A stretch of DNA of 44,676 nucleotides from Candidatus Latescibacterota bacterium (GCA_022820485.1 JAJEFJ010000043.1:1-44676); one strand, 5' to 3'. Shown: positions 8,697 to 18,280, counted from the stretch's first letter. Program-made: numbers and translations. The notes: a model not told the origin generated them from the sequence alone.

Positions 8697-9185
8697 TCAC
8701 GTCGGACTGACGCCTCCCATTTTACAGACTTCCTTCCACTCCCGCTCGGCGACCGGCTGAATCGACAGCCGCTGCCCCCGCTGCACCACCCGCATATCGG
8801 CGAGCTTGTCGTTGGCCTTGAGGTCGGAGAGGTGGACAAACCTTTTGAATTTGCGCTTCCACTTCACGTCGAAGGAAAACCAGCGCGGCTCATCCTCGGT
8901 GGATTTTTCATCGTAGTAGTCGTGCTTGTCGTCGAACTGACTTGGGTCGGGATACCCCGCTCTTGTAATCGTCGCGATTCCAGCAATCCCCGGCTCGTCG
9001 CAGTTGGAATGATAGAAGAACGCCAGATCCCCCTTTCCCATGTCGTCGCGAATGAGATTGCGCGCTTGGTAGTTGCGCACACCTCGCCAGTAGCCCGTGC
9101 TTTGCGGACGCTGCTTCAGCTCGTCAAAGGAGCACTCGTCGAATTCGCACTTGACGAGCCAGTACTTTTTCCCCCGCTTACTCAC
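8697..9185 (-). CDS. EVE-domain protein
   Basis: About 162 residues matching the EVE domain (PUA/YTH-like fold): KYWLVKCE at the start, GYWRGVRNYQARN, MGKGDLAFFYHSN, GIAGIATI and the YYDEKS...PRWFSFDV segment. EVE proteins are thought to read modified nucleobases; members are known beside restriction systems and as stand-alone housekeeping proteins. I chose GTG at 9185, whose GTGA overlaps the stop of the TIM-barrel gene and which has GAGGA six bases upstream; ATG at 9191 is also possible. Its place inside a catabolic run is not explained by metabolism; it may simply ride along, or act in nucleic acid quality control like the nearby polA. Confidence 0.85.
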   Translation of the reverse strand: MSKRGKKYWLVKCEFDECSFDELKQRPQSTGYWRGVRNYQARNLIRDDMGKGDLAFFYHSNCDEPGIAGIATITRAGYPDPSQFDDKHDYYDEKSTEDEPRWFSFDVKWKRKFKRFVHLSDLKANDKLADMRVVQRGQRLSIQPVAEREWKEVCKMGGVSPT

Positions 9186-10000
9186 AACCATTCCTCGACC
9201 ACTTCCCGCGTCCTTGCTATGCCCTCCCACTCGTCTCCTGGACTAGAAAAAATCAACGAGTACGGCCCTGCGAACCCCGCATCACTGGCTAAGCGGAGAC
9301 AGCGCGCAAAATCCTTGCGGTCCATCTGCCCCACCTCGGGAAAGTCGGCCTTGGCGTGTACAGAAGTCGCCCTCGGCAAAATCGCCGCCAGATCGCGGTA
9401 TTTGTCCGGCCCCTTAAAGTTGCCGAAATCAGCGCACAGCCCCACCTCGCCGTCGCACAAGTCGAGGACCGCGTTGAGCGACTCAACGCGCGTGCCCAGT
9501 GTCCGAAAATTCTCCGTCATTACCCTAATACCCAAAGTGCGACCAAAGCTGGCAAACGCCCGCAAATTTGCCGCGCTGACCTGCACGGCTTTGCCGTCGC
9601 TTGCCTCCCCGGCGATCACCCGCACACACTGCGCACCGCAGCGGGCGGCAATCGCCATCCACTCGCGTACCCAAGCCACTTCCTTTGCGCGTTGGGCTGC
9701 ATCGGGATGCGCAATGTCCCCAGCGTCAATTAGCACACTGAAGAGCTCTACACCGCTGTCGGCAAGTGCTTGCCGCAACTGGCTGATATAATCATCGTCG
9801 AGCCGCGGGAAGTGGAAGTGGCAAATCTCCAACAGGCCGATGCCTCGTGCGGCAAGCTGCGCCGGTAGCTCTAACAAGGTGAGATCGCCCTGCCCGGTCC
9901 CTTCCAGCACCGGCTCGCCCTTGGGGTCGGGCCACTGGTACATCGACGCCCCTAACGTCCTGTGCAAGCTCCAAGACGATGTTGCTATGCGCGTCATCAC
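9182..10000 (-). CDS. TIM-barrel sugar isomerase/epimerase family protein
   Basis: A 272-residue protein of the AP-endonuclease-2-like TIM-barrel superfamily (xylose isomerase-like; includes IolE, IolH and hydroxypyruvate isomerase). Visible features are LLEICHFHFPRLDD near residue 60, the metal-ligand Glu in MTENF, GLCADFGNF with a likely Asp ligand, and SVHAKADF with a His-x-Lys pair. These match the metal-binding strand ends of the family. It would isomerise or dehydrate a keto-sugar or keto-cyclitol. The start is ATG at 10000, with a second ATG directly after it. It is five bases from the beta-propeller gene and overlaps the EVE gene, so it is part of the same transcript. Confidence 0.87.
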   Translation of the reverse strand: MMTRIATSSWSLHRTLGASMYQWPDPKGEPVLEGTGQGDLTLLELPAQLAARGIGLLEICHFHFPRLDDDYISQLRQALADSGVELFSVLIDAGDIAHPDAAQRAKEVAWVREWMAIAARCGAQCVRVIAGEASDGKAVQVSAANLRAFASFGRTLGIRVMTENFRTLGTRVESLNAVLDLCDGEVGLCADFGNFKGPDKYRDLAAILPRATSVHAKADFPEVGQMDRKDFARCLRLASDAGFAGPYSLIFSSPGDEWEGIARTREVVEEWL

Positions 10001-10004
10001 ATCC

Positions 10005-10700
10005 TCACAGGCTGATTTTTGTGACCCATCCAGAGGTGGCGTCGCAATAGATCAAATCCTCGCCAAAAATCGACAGCCCATGCGGCTCAGGCTCGCCGCC
10101 GGGCACCACAACTCGATCCAACTCGGCTCCGCTCTCCACGTCGAGTTTGACGATCACCCGGTCGGACGTGTGCACCACCCAGATGCCGTCGGCGACCCGC
10201 ACCACGCCGTGCGCGCGCCCATAGGGCAGGTCCAGCACGTGCTCGACCGACCAGCCGGCGATCTTGACTTTGCTCAACGTCTGGCTCTTGAGGGTAGTGA
10301 TCCACACGTGGCCCTCTTCAAACGGATCGTACTCCATCCCGTGTACCCCGCCTCCGCCGGGCACCGGATAGCGATTGCGGGTCGCGCCGGTAGCTGGATT
10401 GACCTCGAAGATTTCTCCCTCCTCAGCGTCCGTGGGGCGTGCGGGCCGCCAGAGCGCAGCCGCCCCATTGGCCGCCAACCACAGCGAACCACCGCCCCAA
10501 GCCATGCCGCTGGTATTGGACGACTCGCTGGGGATGTCGCGGATCAAGCGGGTGACGCCGTATTCAGACGGCTCGGCGATTTCGATCAGCGCCACCCGGT
10601 CGGTAATTTGGTCGGTAATCCACAGTCCTTCTTCTACTACTTGCAGCGCATTGGGCACCCCGTAGGGGGCGCGGAAGAGATTCTCTATGGTCCTACTCAT
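10005..10700 (-). CDS. Beta-propeller protein, SMP-30/Vgb-like
   Basis: A 231-residue protein made of repeated four-strand blades, seen as recurring segments of the type EGLWITDQITDRVALI, GSLWLAANGAAALW, GHVWITTLKSQTLSKV, GIWVVHTSDRVIVKLD and EDLIYCDATSGWVTKI. This pattern fits lactonase/gluconolaconase-like or Vgb-like propellers. No signal peptide is visible. In catabolic operons such propellers often act as sugar lactonases or as ligand-binding proteins; I cannot pick between these. ATG at 10700 has AGGAGACGACG upstream, which sets the start. It follows the MDR gene after 14 bases. Confidence 0.75.
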   Translation of the reverse strand: MSRTIENLFRAPYGVPNALQVVEEGLWITDQITDRVALIEIAEPSEYGVTRLIRDIPSESSNTSGMAWGGGSLWLAANGAAALWRPARPTDAEEGEIFEVNPATGATRNRYPVPGGGGVHGMEYDPFEEGHVWITTLKSQTLSKVKIAGWSVEHVLDLPYGRAHGVVRVADGIWVVHTSDRVIVKLDVESGAELDRVVVPGGEPEPHGLSIFGEDLIYCDATSGWVTKISL

Positions 10701-10714
10701 CGTCGTCTCCTGAG

Positions 10715-11686
10715 TTAGTTGTCCCACACCAACAATACCGCCATCGTCTCGCCCAACCGATTGTAGAGCAGATCGAAGGCCGCGGCCGCTTCGGTGTAGG
10801 GGAAGCGGTGGGTGATCATCTTGGCGAACTGGATCTGATCCGTAGCCAGCAGTTCTAGCGTCCGCGCCGATCCTTCGGGCCGTCGACTAGCGTCGAGATA
10901 GCTGCCTATGAGGCGCTTGCCCATGATTTTTTGTGAGTAGAGCGGCAGGGGTTCGTTTTCGTACAGGCCCAGCACCTGCAAGAGGCCGCCGCTCTTGAGC
11001 ATGTCCTGCGCCTCGGCAAATGCCTGTGCGCCAGCCCGGCCGCCTACAGCTTCAACCACGATGTCGGCACCCTTCCCGTCCGTCAGCTCCAAAACCTGTG
11101 CAACAGAGTCGCCAGCGCTGGCGTCGATCACCGCGTCAGCCCCTAACTCGTGCGCCAGCTCGCAGCGCAAGGGCAAAGTGTCAATTCCAATGACGCGTCC
11201 CGCGCCCTGTGCTTTGGCCGCCTGCATACAACCGCTGCCGACCAAGCCCTGCCCTTGGATGACCATGACATCGTCCGGCCCGGCCCCAGTCTCCCACATC
11301 CACAGGACCGAACTGGTTCCCAGCGGCCAAAAGGTGCCCGCCTCGGGCGACAGGTCCTCAGGTAAGCGCACAGCCGCAGGCTTGTGCCGGCTGGCCGCGA
11401 CTTCGACCACTACGTATTCGGCGTGCGGCGCGAGCGCCGCGACCAAATCGCCGGTTTGGAACTCCTCGACCTCCGCGCCCACCTCTGCGACTCGACCCAC
11501 CAGCGAGTAGCCCATAGAGCGGTGGTCAATAGCCTCTTCGCGCACATAGCGCCGCCATATCTCCGATCCTCGGCTGATCAGCGAACATTCGGCGCGAATC
11601 AAAATATCGGTCGAGGCAACAGCCGGAGTCTCGACCTCTTCTACTACGATATTATAGGCCCCTGCGGGCTTGGCGATGCGTTTCAT
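10715..11686 (-). CDS. MDR-family zinc-type alcohol/polyol dehydrogenase-like protein
   Basis: A 323-residue medium-chain dehydrogenase/reductase. The N-terminal catalytic domain starts MKRIAKPAGAYNIVVEEVE and contains RAECSLISRGSEIW, a form seen in the subgroup without classical catalytic-zinc ligands. The Rossmann domain shows VMVIQGQGLVGSGCMQ followed by VIGIDTLPLRCELA, with an acidic residue at the end of the second strand that favours NAD. It is the first gene of the catabolic run. ATG at 11686 has a strong ribosome site (GAGGAGG). A promoter-like pair lies at 11707-11736, directly downstream of the terminator at 11750-11792, so the operon probably starts here and may also receive read-through. 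Confidence 0.87.
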   Translation of the reverse strand: MKRIAKPAGAYNIVVEEVETPAVASTDILIRAECSLISRGSEIWRRYVREEAIDHRSMGYSLVGRVAEVGAEVEEFQTGDLVAALAPHAEYVVVEVAASRHKPAAVRLPEDLSPEAGTFWPLGTSSVLWMWETGAGPDDVMVIQGQGLVGSGCMQAAKAQGAGRVIGIDTLPLRCELAHELGADAVIDASAGDSVAQVLELTDGKGADIVVEAVGGRAGAQAFAEAQDMLKSGGLLQVLGLYENEPLPLYSQKIMGKRLIGSYLDASRRPEGSARTLELLATDQIQFAKMITHRFPYTEAAAAFDLLYNRLGETMAVLLVWDN

Positions 11687-11706
11687 AAGCGGCCTCCTCG
11701 GCGGAC

Positions 11707-11736
11707 AATATGGCAAAAATATCGCGTGGGAACCAA
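11707..11736 (-). promoter_or_regulatory. Putative promoter of the catabolic run
   Basis: On the minus strand, TTGGTT (11731-11736) and CATATT (11707-11712) are separated by 18 bases, about 21 bases before the ATG at 11686. The block TTTGCCATATT also occurs in the promoter-like pair at 12060-12089, which supports a shared -10 region. Confidence 0.45.
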
Positions 11737-11749
11737 TCCAGTGCAGCGC

Positions 11750-11792
11750 GAACAAAAAACCGGGCGCACCCACTAAGGTGGGGTGCGCCCGG
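11750..11792 (-). terminator. Strong intrinsic terminator
   Basis: A perfect 12-base-pair stem (11760-11771 with 11781-11792; CCGGGCGCACCC and its complement) with a 9-base loop is followed on the minus strand by six consecutive T (11754-11759). It ends the candidate structured RNA that starts near 12053 and separates it from the MDR gene. Confidence 0.88.
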
Positions 11793-11862
11793 CTGTACTC
11801 TCAGAAGCTATGTCGCTTCGGCGACTGTGCTTCTGACCAGGTAGTTGATCACCTGGAGTTGA

Positions 11863-11901
11863 TCAAGTGATCAACCTCCCTGCGGTACGTTTACTACTCA
11901 A
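11863..11901 (-). CDS. 12-codon micro-ORF with an extended Shine-Dalgarno
   Basis: TTG at 11901 opens MSSKRTAGRLIT and stops at 11863-11865. The sequence GAAAGGAGGTGGTCC (11903-11917 on the minus strand) precedes it at ideal spacing. It can pair with the usual 3' end of 16S rRNA over its full length, counting one G-U pair. The last codons lie in the first arm of the 11-pair hairpin (11855-11879), so ribosomes finishing this peptide would melt that hairpin. It may be a leader peptide. Whether it is translated cannot be seen from sequence. Confidence 0.4.
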   Translation of the reverse strand: MSSKRTAGRLIT

Positions 11902-11998
11902 TGGACCACCTCCTTTCGCTTGTGCGCGCCTCATAATCCATACTCCAACTCTGCGCGTCGTTGCGGCCAATTACAAAGTCGGGTTGGCCCGCTCGCAT
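11894..11998 (-). CDS. 34-codon micro-ORF overlapping the 12-codon ORF
   Basis: ATG at 11998 opens a 34-residue frame beginning MRAGQPDFVIG and ending ERRWSIE; its stop TAG at 11894-11896 overlaps the TTG start of the next micro-ORF by eight bases. The codons for ERRWS are the extended Shine-Dalgarno itself, so translation of this frame would expose or block it. GAGG lies about nine bases before the ATG. I do not recognise the peptide. It could equally be a chance frame inside a structured RNA. Confidence 0.25.
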   Translation of the reverse strand: MRAGQPDFVIGRNDAQSWSMDYEARTSERRWSIE

Positions 11999-12059
11999 AG
12001 CCTCGAGCCTCAGCGTGGCGGTAACAGGGGTTTGTGGCCCCCGAACTCGACTTGCGTTT

Positions 12060-12089
12060 AATATGGCAAACGCCGAAGAACCATGTCAA
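12060..12089 (-). promoter_or_regulatory. Promoter of the candidate structured RNA
   Basis: On the minus strand, a perfect -35 TTGACA (12084-12089) is followed after 18 bases by CATATT (12060-12065). The -35 box overlaps the stop codon of the Gfo/Idh gene at 12086. Expected transcription start is near 12053. Confidence 0.6.
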
Positions 12090-13078
12090 ATGCTTTTTAC
12101 CTTTACCGGCTGTCCGCTAGCGGCCGAGGCCCATGCCGCTTCGGTCAGTTCAATGACCCGCAGGCCGCATTCGGGGGGCACCTGCACTTGATCGCGGCCG
12201 AGAATCGCGTCGATGAAGTTCTGGTCGGGCGTCGTCGAGCCAGGCAAGTTATTTACTTCGTACACCTCATTGCTGTGCTGCGTTTTGTAAAAAATCTGTC
12301 CTTGGCGGATATAGACCACGGCCTTGGTTCCCCAGATGGTGATGTCCTCCCACATCCCACCGGTCGGCGAGTTGCCCACCACCGCAATCGTCCCCAGCGC
12401 GCCGTTGCGAAAGCGCAGCGACAGCGCCGAGTTGATATCCACCTCGGAGTCGAAATACTCCATGTAGGCCTGTACCTCTGCCACCTCCAGCCCGGTCATC
12501 CACAACGCAATGTCCAGCAGATGGCTTCCCGAATCGTTGAGCTGTCCGCCCCCCGACAGCGCCATTTGCTGCCGCCACAGCCCCACCGTCCCCTGATACC
12601 ACTTCTGGTCTTGGAGCGCCGATATAAACTGGATGTCCCCCAATTCCCCGGCCGCGATCTGATTATGCACATAGCGGTACTGAGCCTGTAAGTGCCGCTG
12701 ATAGGAGATCATTAGGACTTTGCCGGTCTCCTCTGCTTTGGCGATAACTTGGCGCGCGTGATCGACAGTACAGACCATCGGCTTTTCGGTCAGCACGTGT
12801 AGCCCCTTGTCCAGCGCGGCCATAATCTGCTCAAAGTGCAATGTGTGCGGCGTGGAAATTTCTACCGCGTCCAGTTCGACTTGCTCCAGCATCTCTTGGT
12901 AGTGGGTAAACTCCGGCAACTCCGAGGCTTTTGAGTGGCGCTCTTTGGCTCGCTGCAGGCTGCCCTGATCCACATCGCACAGCGCCACCACTTCGGCCTC
13001 GGGGATGTCGAGCACTCGCCCGATGTGCCCGCTGGCATTTCCACCACAGCCGATAAATCCCACGCGAATTTTGTCCAT
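12086..13078 (-). CDS. Gfo/Idh/MocA-family oxidoreductase
   Basis: A 330-residue NAD(P)-dependent dehydrogenase. The N-terminal Rossmann domain begins KIRVGFIGCGGNASGHI, followed by the family signature EKPMVCTVDHARQVIAKAEE (the EKP motif, near residue 95). The C-terminal domain has GGGQLNDSGSHLLDIALWM, with the Asp and His of the usual catalytic group. The family includes inositol 2-dehydrogenase (IolG) and many sugar dehydrogenases. ATG at 13078 is preceded by GAGAGGAAG. It is about 40 bases downstream of metG and is followed by the promoter and structured RNA at 11750-12089, so it is probably the last gene of the metG transcript. Confidence 0.9.
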   Translation of the reverse strand: MDKIRVGFIGCGGNASGHIGRVLDIPEAEVVALCDVDQGSLQRAKERHSKASELPEFTHYQEMLEQVELDAVEISTPHTLHFEQIMAALDKGLHVLTEKPMVCTVDHARQVIAKAEETGKVLMISYQRHLQAQYRYVHNQIAAGELGDIQFISALQDQKWYQGTVGLWRQQMALSGGGQLNDSGSHLLDIALWMTGLEVAEVQAYMEYFDSEVDINSALSLRFRNGALGTIAVVGNSPTGGMWEDITIWGTKAVVYIRQGQIFYKTQHSNEVYEVNNLPGSTTPDQNFIDAILGRDQVQVPPECGLRVIELTEAAWASAASGQPVKVKSI

Positions 13079-13118
13079 CTTCCTCTCTTTTCCGTCTGGT
13101 TGAAGGGGTCGCCGGTGA

Positions 13119-15086
<1,968 letters not shown>

Positions 15087-15115
15087 TCAAGGCGGCGCGC
15101 ACGTTGGGGTCGCGT

Positions 15116-15898
15116 TTATCCCTGGTAAACGCGCGGCATCAAAAGCTGGCCATTGCGCGCCAGAGGCAAGCCAGCAAAGGCACAGGAGTTGCCCCACTGG
15201 TCAATGGTGGCCGCGGTTTTGTACTCGTTGATGATGGCGTGGCGCGCACGCGGCGTGTAGTTGTGGCCGGCGCGGTGGACGACGAGGACGTGGATGATTG
15301 CCACATCGCCCGGCTCGGCCTCCAAGACGACGCATTCGGCCGCGGGGATGTGCTCGTCAGGGATAGTATGGCTGTTTTCTACAGTGGGGTACTCGCCCTT
15401 GAGGTGGCTGCCGGGCAGGACCTCAGTGGCCCCGGCTTCAAATCCACTCGGATCGAGATACGTAATGGCCGCGGCCAAGTCTGGCTCGGTGTGGCGCTCG
15501 TACGGCCAGTCTTGGTGCCAGCTTTGGGTGCAGACAAAGCCGGGGGGTTTGTTGCGGATCTTGCCGTTGTGAAAATCGAGGTCAGGGCCTAACAGATCGA
15601 CCATGACCGAGACAATGCGCGGCTCGGTAAACTGATCGAACCAATAGTCGCCAGCCAACGTCTGATCCATCATGCCGACGACATTGCGCGGATTGAAGGA
15701 ATCCGGCGCGTAGCCTTCCGGCACGTCCATGAAGGAGTATTTGACGTTCTTAGGCCGGGATTCGATCTCGGTCACCAAGCGATGCAACTCGCCGCGCATC
15801 TGCTCCATCTCCGCAGTGTCGTAGAAGCTTTTGAGCAGCAGATAGCCGTTGTCGTCGAAGAACTGCTTCTGCTCGGGGTCTAAAATGAGCAAGCTCAT
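15116..15898 (-). CDS. Phytanoyl-CoA dioxygenase family protein, canonical HxD
   Basis: A 260-residue Fe(II)/2-oxoglutarate oxygenase of the PhyH superfamily. It has the N-terminal helix (FFDDNGYLLLKSFYD), the iron ligands HQD in SWHQDWPYERH, the strand ATEVLPGSHLKGEYP, the distal iron ligand in LVVHRAGHNY, and the 2-oxoglutarate arginine in PRARHAI. All metal ligands are in place, in contrast to the HxG paralogue at 4351-5190. Its ATG overlaps the stop of the MFS gene upstream (ATGA), so it is translationally coupled to a transporter. It probably hydroxylates the compound that the transporter brings in. The substrate is unknown. Confidence 0.92.
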   Translation of the reverse strand: MSLLILDPEQKQFFDDNGYLLLKSFYDTAEMEQMRGELHRLVTEIESRPKNVKYSFMDVPEGYAPDSFNPRNVVGMMDQTLAGDYWFDQFTEPRIVSVMVDLLGPDLDFHNGKIRNKPPGFVCTQSWHQDWPYERHTEPDLAAAITYLDPSGFEAGATEVLPGSHLKGEYPTVENSHTIPDEHIPAAECVVLEAEPGDVAIIHVLVVHRAGHNYTPRARHAIINEYKTAATIDQWGNSCAFAGLPLARNGQLLMPRVYQG

Positions 15899-17049
15899 GG
15901 CGCGGTGTCCTTTGCAGTTGAGCGGTTGGGTAGGAAGAAGGCCAGCCCAGCGGGCAATATCGGCAGCAAGGCTAGGTATTTCAAGGTCTCAGCCACGCCG
16001 ATCTGGTCGCCGAGATGGCCGATCAGCGGCAGCGCCAGGCTGGCCAAGCCCCAGCTAAAGCCCAGCGGCAGACTGGAGACCAAGCCCGTATTTTTCGGCG
16101 CAAACTCTTGGGCCATGGCGACCATAATCGAATTGGAAGACAGCAGCAGGCCGCCGCCTAAAAAAAGCAGGGTATAGCTAGCTATAGTTCCCTCGACATA
16201 GATAAAGGCGAAGAGCGGCGGCACCGCGCACAGCAGCGATCCCCAGACCAGCGGTTTAGGATCGATGCGATCAGCTAGATAGCCAACGATGAGCGCACCG
16301 ACCACGCCGGCGATATTGTAGATGCCCAAGGGGATGCCTCCCGCGACGAGACCGAGGCCGCGCTCCTGAGCCATAAGCGTCAAAAATGTGCCAAAGCCCA
16401 GCCCCGATACCGAGCGCAAAACGACGATTGCGGTGATCAACACGAGGGGACCGGCTTGGTCTCCGAGACTGCGCCATTGGGCCGTACTTCTGCCATGGGC
16501 GAAGTTGGGGTTGCCCAGCGGCACCGCGCGCCAGACGAGCAAGAGGAACAACAGGCCGGGAATGGACAGGTAGGGCAGGGCGCCCAGCCCGAAGGAATTG
16601 GTGTACGCCGGTGCCCACAGCGGCGTTAGGCCCAGTCCCAGCGTCCCGCCAAAGATAAAGAGCGCCAAGCCAAAGGAGCGGCGCGGACCGCTGAGTTCGC
16701 CAGCCAGCGAAAAGACTTGGGGGTGGAAGGCGGCGACTCCGAGCCCACCCAGCGTCAGAATGCCGACGAGAGTCAGATAATTGTGAGCCAGCCCCATGAG
16801 CGGAGAGAAAATGGTCGCCAAGGCCAAGCCACCGACGATCAGCCAGCGCCAGGCCATGCGGTCGGCCCACAAGCCCATGAGCGGCTGGCTGATATTGCAT
16901 ATTGAAACGATGGAACCCAAAAATCCAACTTGCGCCAAGCTCAGCCCCAAGTTGACCTTGAGCAAGGGCAACAGCGGGGCCAACATCGTGGCGTAGCTAT
17001 CGACGCAAAAGTGCGAGATCGTAATGACGAACAAGCGGAGTTTTTGCAT
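15895..17049 (-). CDS. MFS transporter, Fsr-like
   Basis: A 384-residue inner-membrane carrier with twelve predicted hydrophobic segments. The N-terminus (LRLFVITISHFCVDSYATML, LLPLLKVNLGLSLAQVGFL) resembles the fosmidomycin-resistance-protein (Fsr) branch of the major facilitator superfamily, and GLWADRMAWR fits the loop 2-3 motif. Known relatives are drug efflux or substrate uptake carriers; in this setting next to catabolic enzymes, uptake is as likely as efflux. It lies ten bases after a second MFS gene and overlaps the PhyH oxygenase by four bases, so the three act as a unit. Confidence 0.88.
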   Translation of the reverse strand: MQKLRLFVITISHFCVDSYATMLAPLLPLLKVNLGLSLAQVGFLGSIVSICNISQPLMGLWADRMAWRWLIVGGLALATIFSPLMGLAHNYLTLVGILTLGGLGVAAFHPQVFSLAGELSGPRRSFGLALFIFGGTLGLGLTPLWAPAYTNSFGLGALPYLSIPGLLFLLLVWRAVPLGNPNFAHGRSTAQWRSLGDQAGPLVLITAIVVLRSVSGLGFGTFLTLMAQERGLGLVAGGIPLGIYNIAGVVGALIVGYLADRIDPKPLVWGSLLCAVPPLFAFIYVEGTIASYTLLFLGGGLLLSSNSIMVAMAQEFAPKNTGLVSSLPLGFSWGLASLALPLIGHLGDQIGVAETLKYLALLPILPAGLAFFLPNRSTAKDTAP

Positions 17050-17058
17050 TCGCCTAGT

Positions 17059-18276
17059 CTAAACCGTAACCTCCGCGCCGTCCAGACGGCGGCAGAGGCC
17101 AAAGGCACCGAGCGCACCGAGCGCCGTAAGAGCCGTGCCGAGATAGAAGGGCAGGGCGGCATTGATCTCGATCAGATAGCCACCGAGCAGACTGCCGACC
17201 ACCATCGAGCCGCTCCAAGCAAAGTGGCCCAAGCCGACGAGGCGATTTTTTTCATCGGCCGCGGCAACGTCGTTGATGAGCCGGGGAATCAGCGTCGAGA
17301 CGGCCCACGCCGTAGCCGTGAGGGCCGTGCCGCAGACGAAGAGGCCGACGAGGGAATCGTGCCACAGGGCCAGTCCCAAGGCGCTAAGGAAGACGCCGGA
17401 CGCCGAGCCGAGGAGCGGTGCCGTGCGGCCGAGGCGGTCGTTGAGATAGCCGACGCTGAGCTGGCAACAGGCCGCTGCCACCAGCGAGAGAGAGGCAAAG
17501 AATGCGGGCAGGGCCTCGCTTTCGCCGACTCGGTAGATCAACAAGGGCAGCGCCAGCGTCGCCATGCCCCAGAAAGTGGTGATAGTCAGACGCAGGCTGA
17601 GCAGGAGATGCACATTGCCGCGGCCCAAAAGCGGGCGATAGGCCGTCCACGTATTGAGGCGCGCCGTCTGTGCCGTGGCCGGGCTAGGCGCGTCGCCGGG
17701 CAACAGCGCCAGCGCTAGGGCGACTACCGCGACCATCCCGATGCTCATGACAGCGCCGATCTGGGCGAAGGAATAGGCGGTTTTGACCAAACCGGTACAA
17801 AAACTGCCGAGCGCATTGCCGAGCGTATTGCTGAGAAAGTACAAAGCACCGCCCAAGCCGAGTCGGGCGGGAGTGACCGCGGTGATGAGGATGCTCTGCC
17901 CGGCCGTGGACCAAGGGCCGCTGGCCGCACCCATAACCAACAGCAGACACGAGAGTCCCCAAGGGTCTGCGGTGCGAAAGACCAAGCCGGTGAACGCGCT
18001 GCCGACGAGGCCGATCATCAGGGTCGTCTTGCGGCCAAAGCGGTCGCAGAGCCGGCCGGCGACCACGGCAAATATCCCGCCTAAGAGCAACATCAGGCCG
18101 CGCAGGTATCCAGTAAACCACGGCGGCCGCGCCAAGTCGGCTTCGATATAAACGGGAAAGAGCGCTTGGAAGGGGGCGACGAGAAAGCTCTCGAAAAAGT
18201 AAATCAAACAAAGGGCCAGGAAGGCGCGGCTGAGCAGCCCGCCTTCCTGGCCCGTAGTCGCAGACGCTGAGTCCAA
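17059..18276 (-). CDS. MFS transporter
   Basis: A 405-residue carrier with about twelve hydrophobic segments and a clear MFS loop 2-3 signature (GRLCDRFGRKTTLMIG, near residue 75) repeated in weaker form in the second half (GYLNDRLGRTAPLLG). The two halves show the usual pseudo-symmetry. The likely start is TTG at 18276, only four bases after the stop of the fumarylacetoacetate-hydrolase-family gene; no good ATG is available, so the exact start is uncertain. It is not a close copy of the neighbouring MFS protein. The substrate cannot be named. Confidence 0.88.
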   Translation of the reverse strand: MDSASATTGQEGGLLSRAFLALCLIYFFESFLVAPFQALFPVYIEADLARPPWFTGYLRGLMLLLGGIFAVVAGRLCDRFGRKTTLMIGLVGSAFTGLVFRTADPWGLSCLLLVMGAASGPWSTAGQSILITAVTPARLGLGGALYFLSNTLGNALGSFCTGLVKTAYSFAQIGAVMSIGMVAVVALALALLPGDAPSPATAQTARLNTWTAYRPLLGRGNVHLLLSLRLTITTFWGMATLALPLLIYRVGESEALPAFFASLSLVAAACCQLSVGYLNDRLGRTAPLLGSASGVFLSALGLALWHDSLVGLFVCGTALTATAWAVSTLIPRLINDVAAADEKNRLVGLGHFAWSGSMVVGSLLGGYLIEINAALPFYLGTALTALGALGAFGLCRRLDGAEVTV

Positions 18277-18280
18277 GAGG

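Larger units (their letters stand above)
11750..12053 (-). ncRNA. Candidate structured RNA or attenuating leader, about 300 nt
   Basis: The 399-base gap between two minus-strand genes holds a whole transcription unit: a consensus-like promoter (12060-12089), about 300 bases, and a strong terminator. In minus-strand order there is a GGGG/CCCC hairpin (12027-12042), two overlapping micro-ORFs, and an 11-pair hairpin with one bulge (11855-11865 with 11868-11879). A 6-pair hairpin follows (11837-11842 with 11851-11856), then a 7-pair stem (11802-11808 with 11829-11835) enclosing a 5-pair hairpin (11812-11825), then the terminator. The first two hairpins share bases 11855-11856 and contain the repeated word AGTTGATC, so they are mutually exclusive in part. 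It does not look like RNase P, 6S, SRP or any riboswitch I can recall. It could be an independent RNA or a leader of the MDR operon. Confidence 0.5.
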
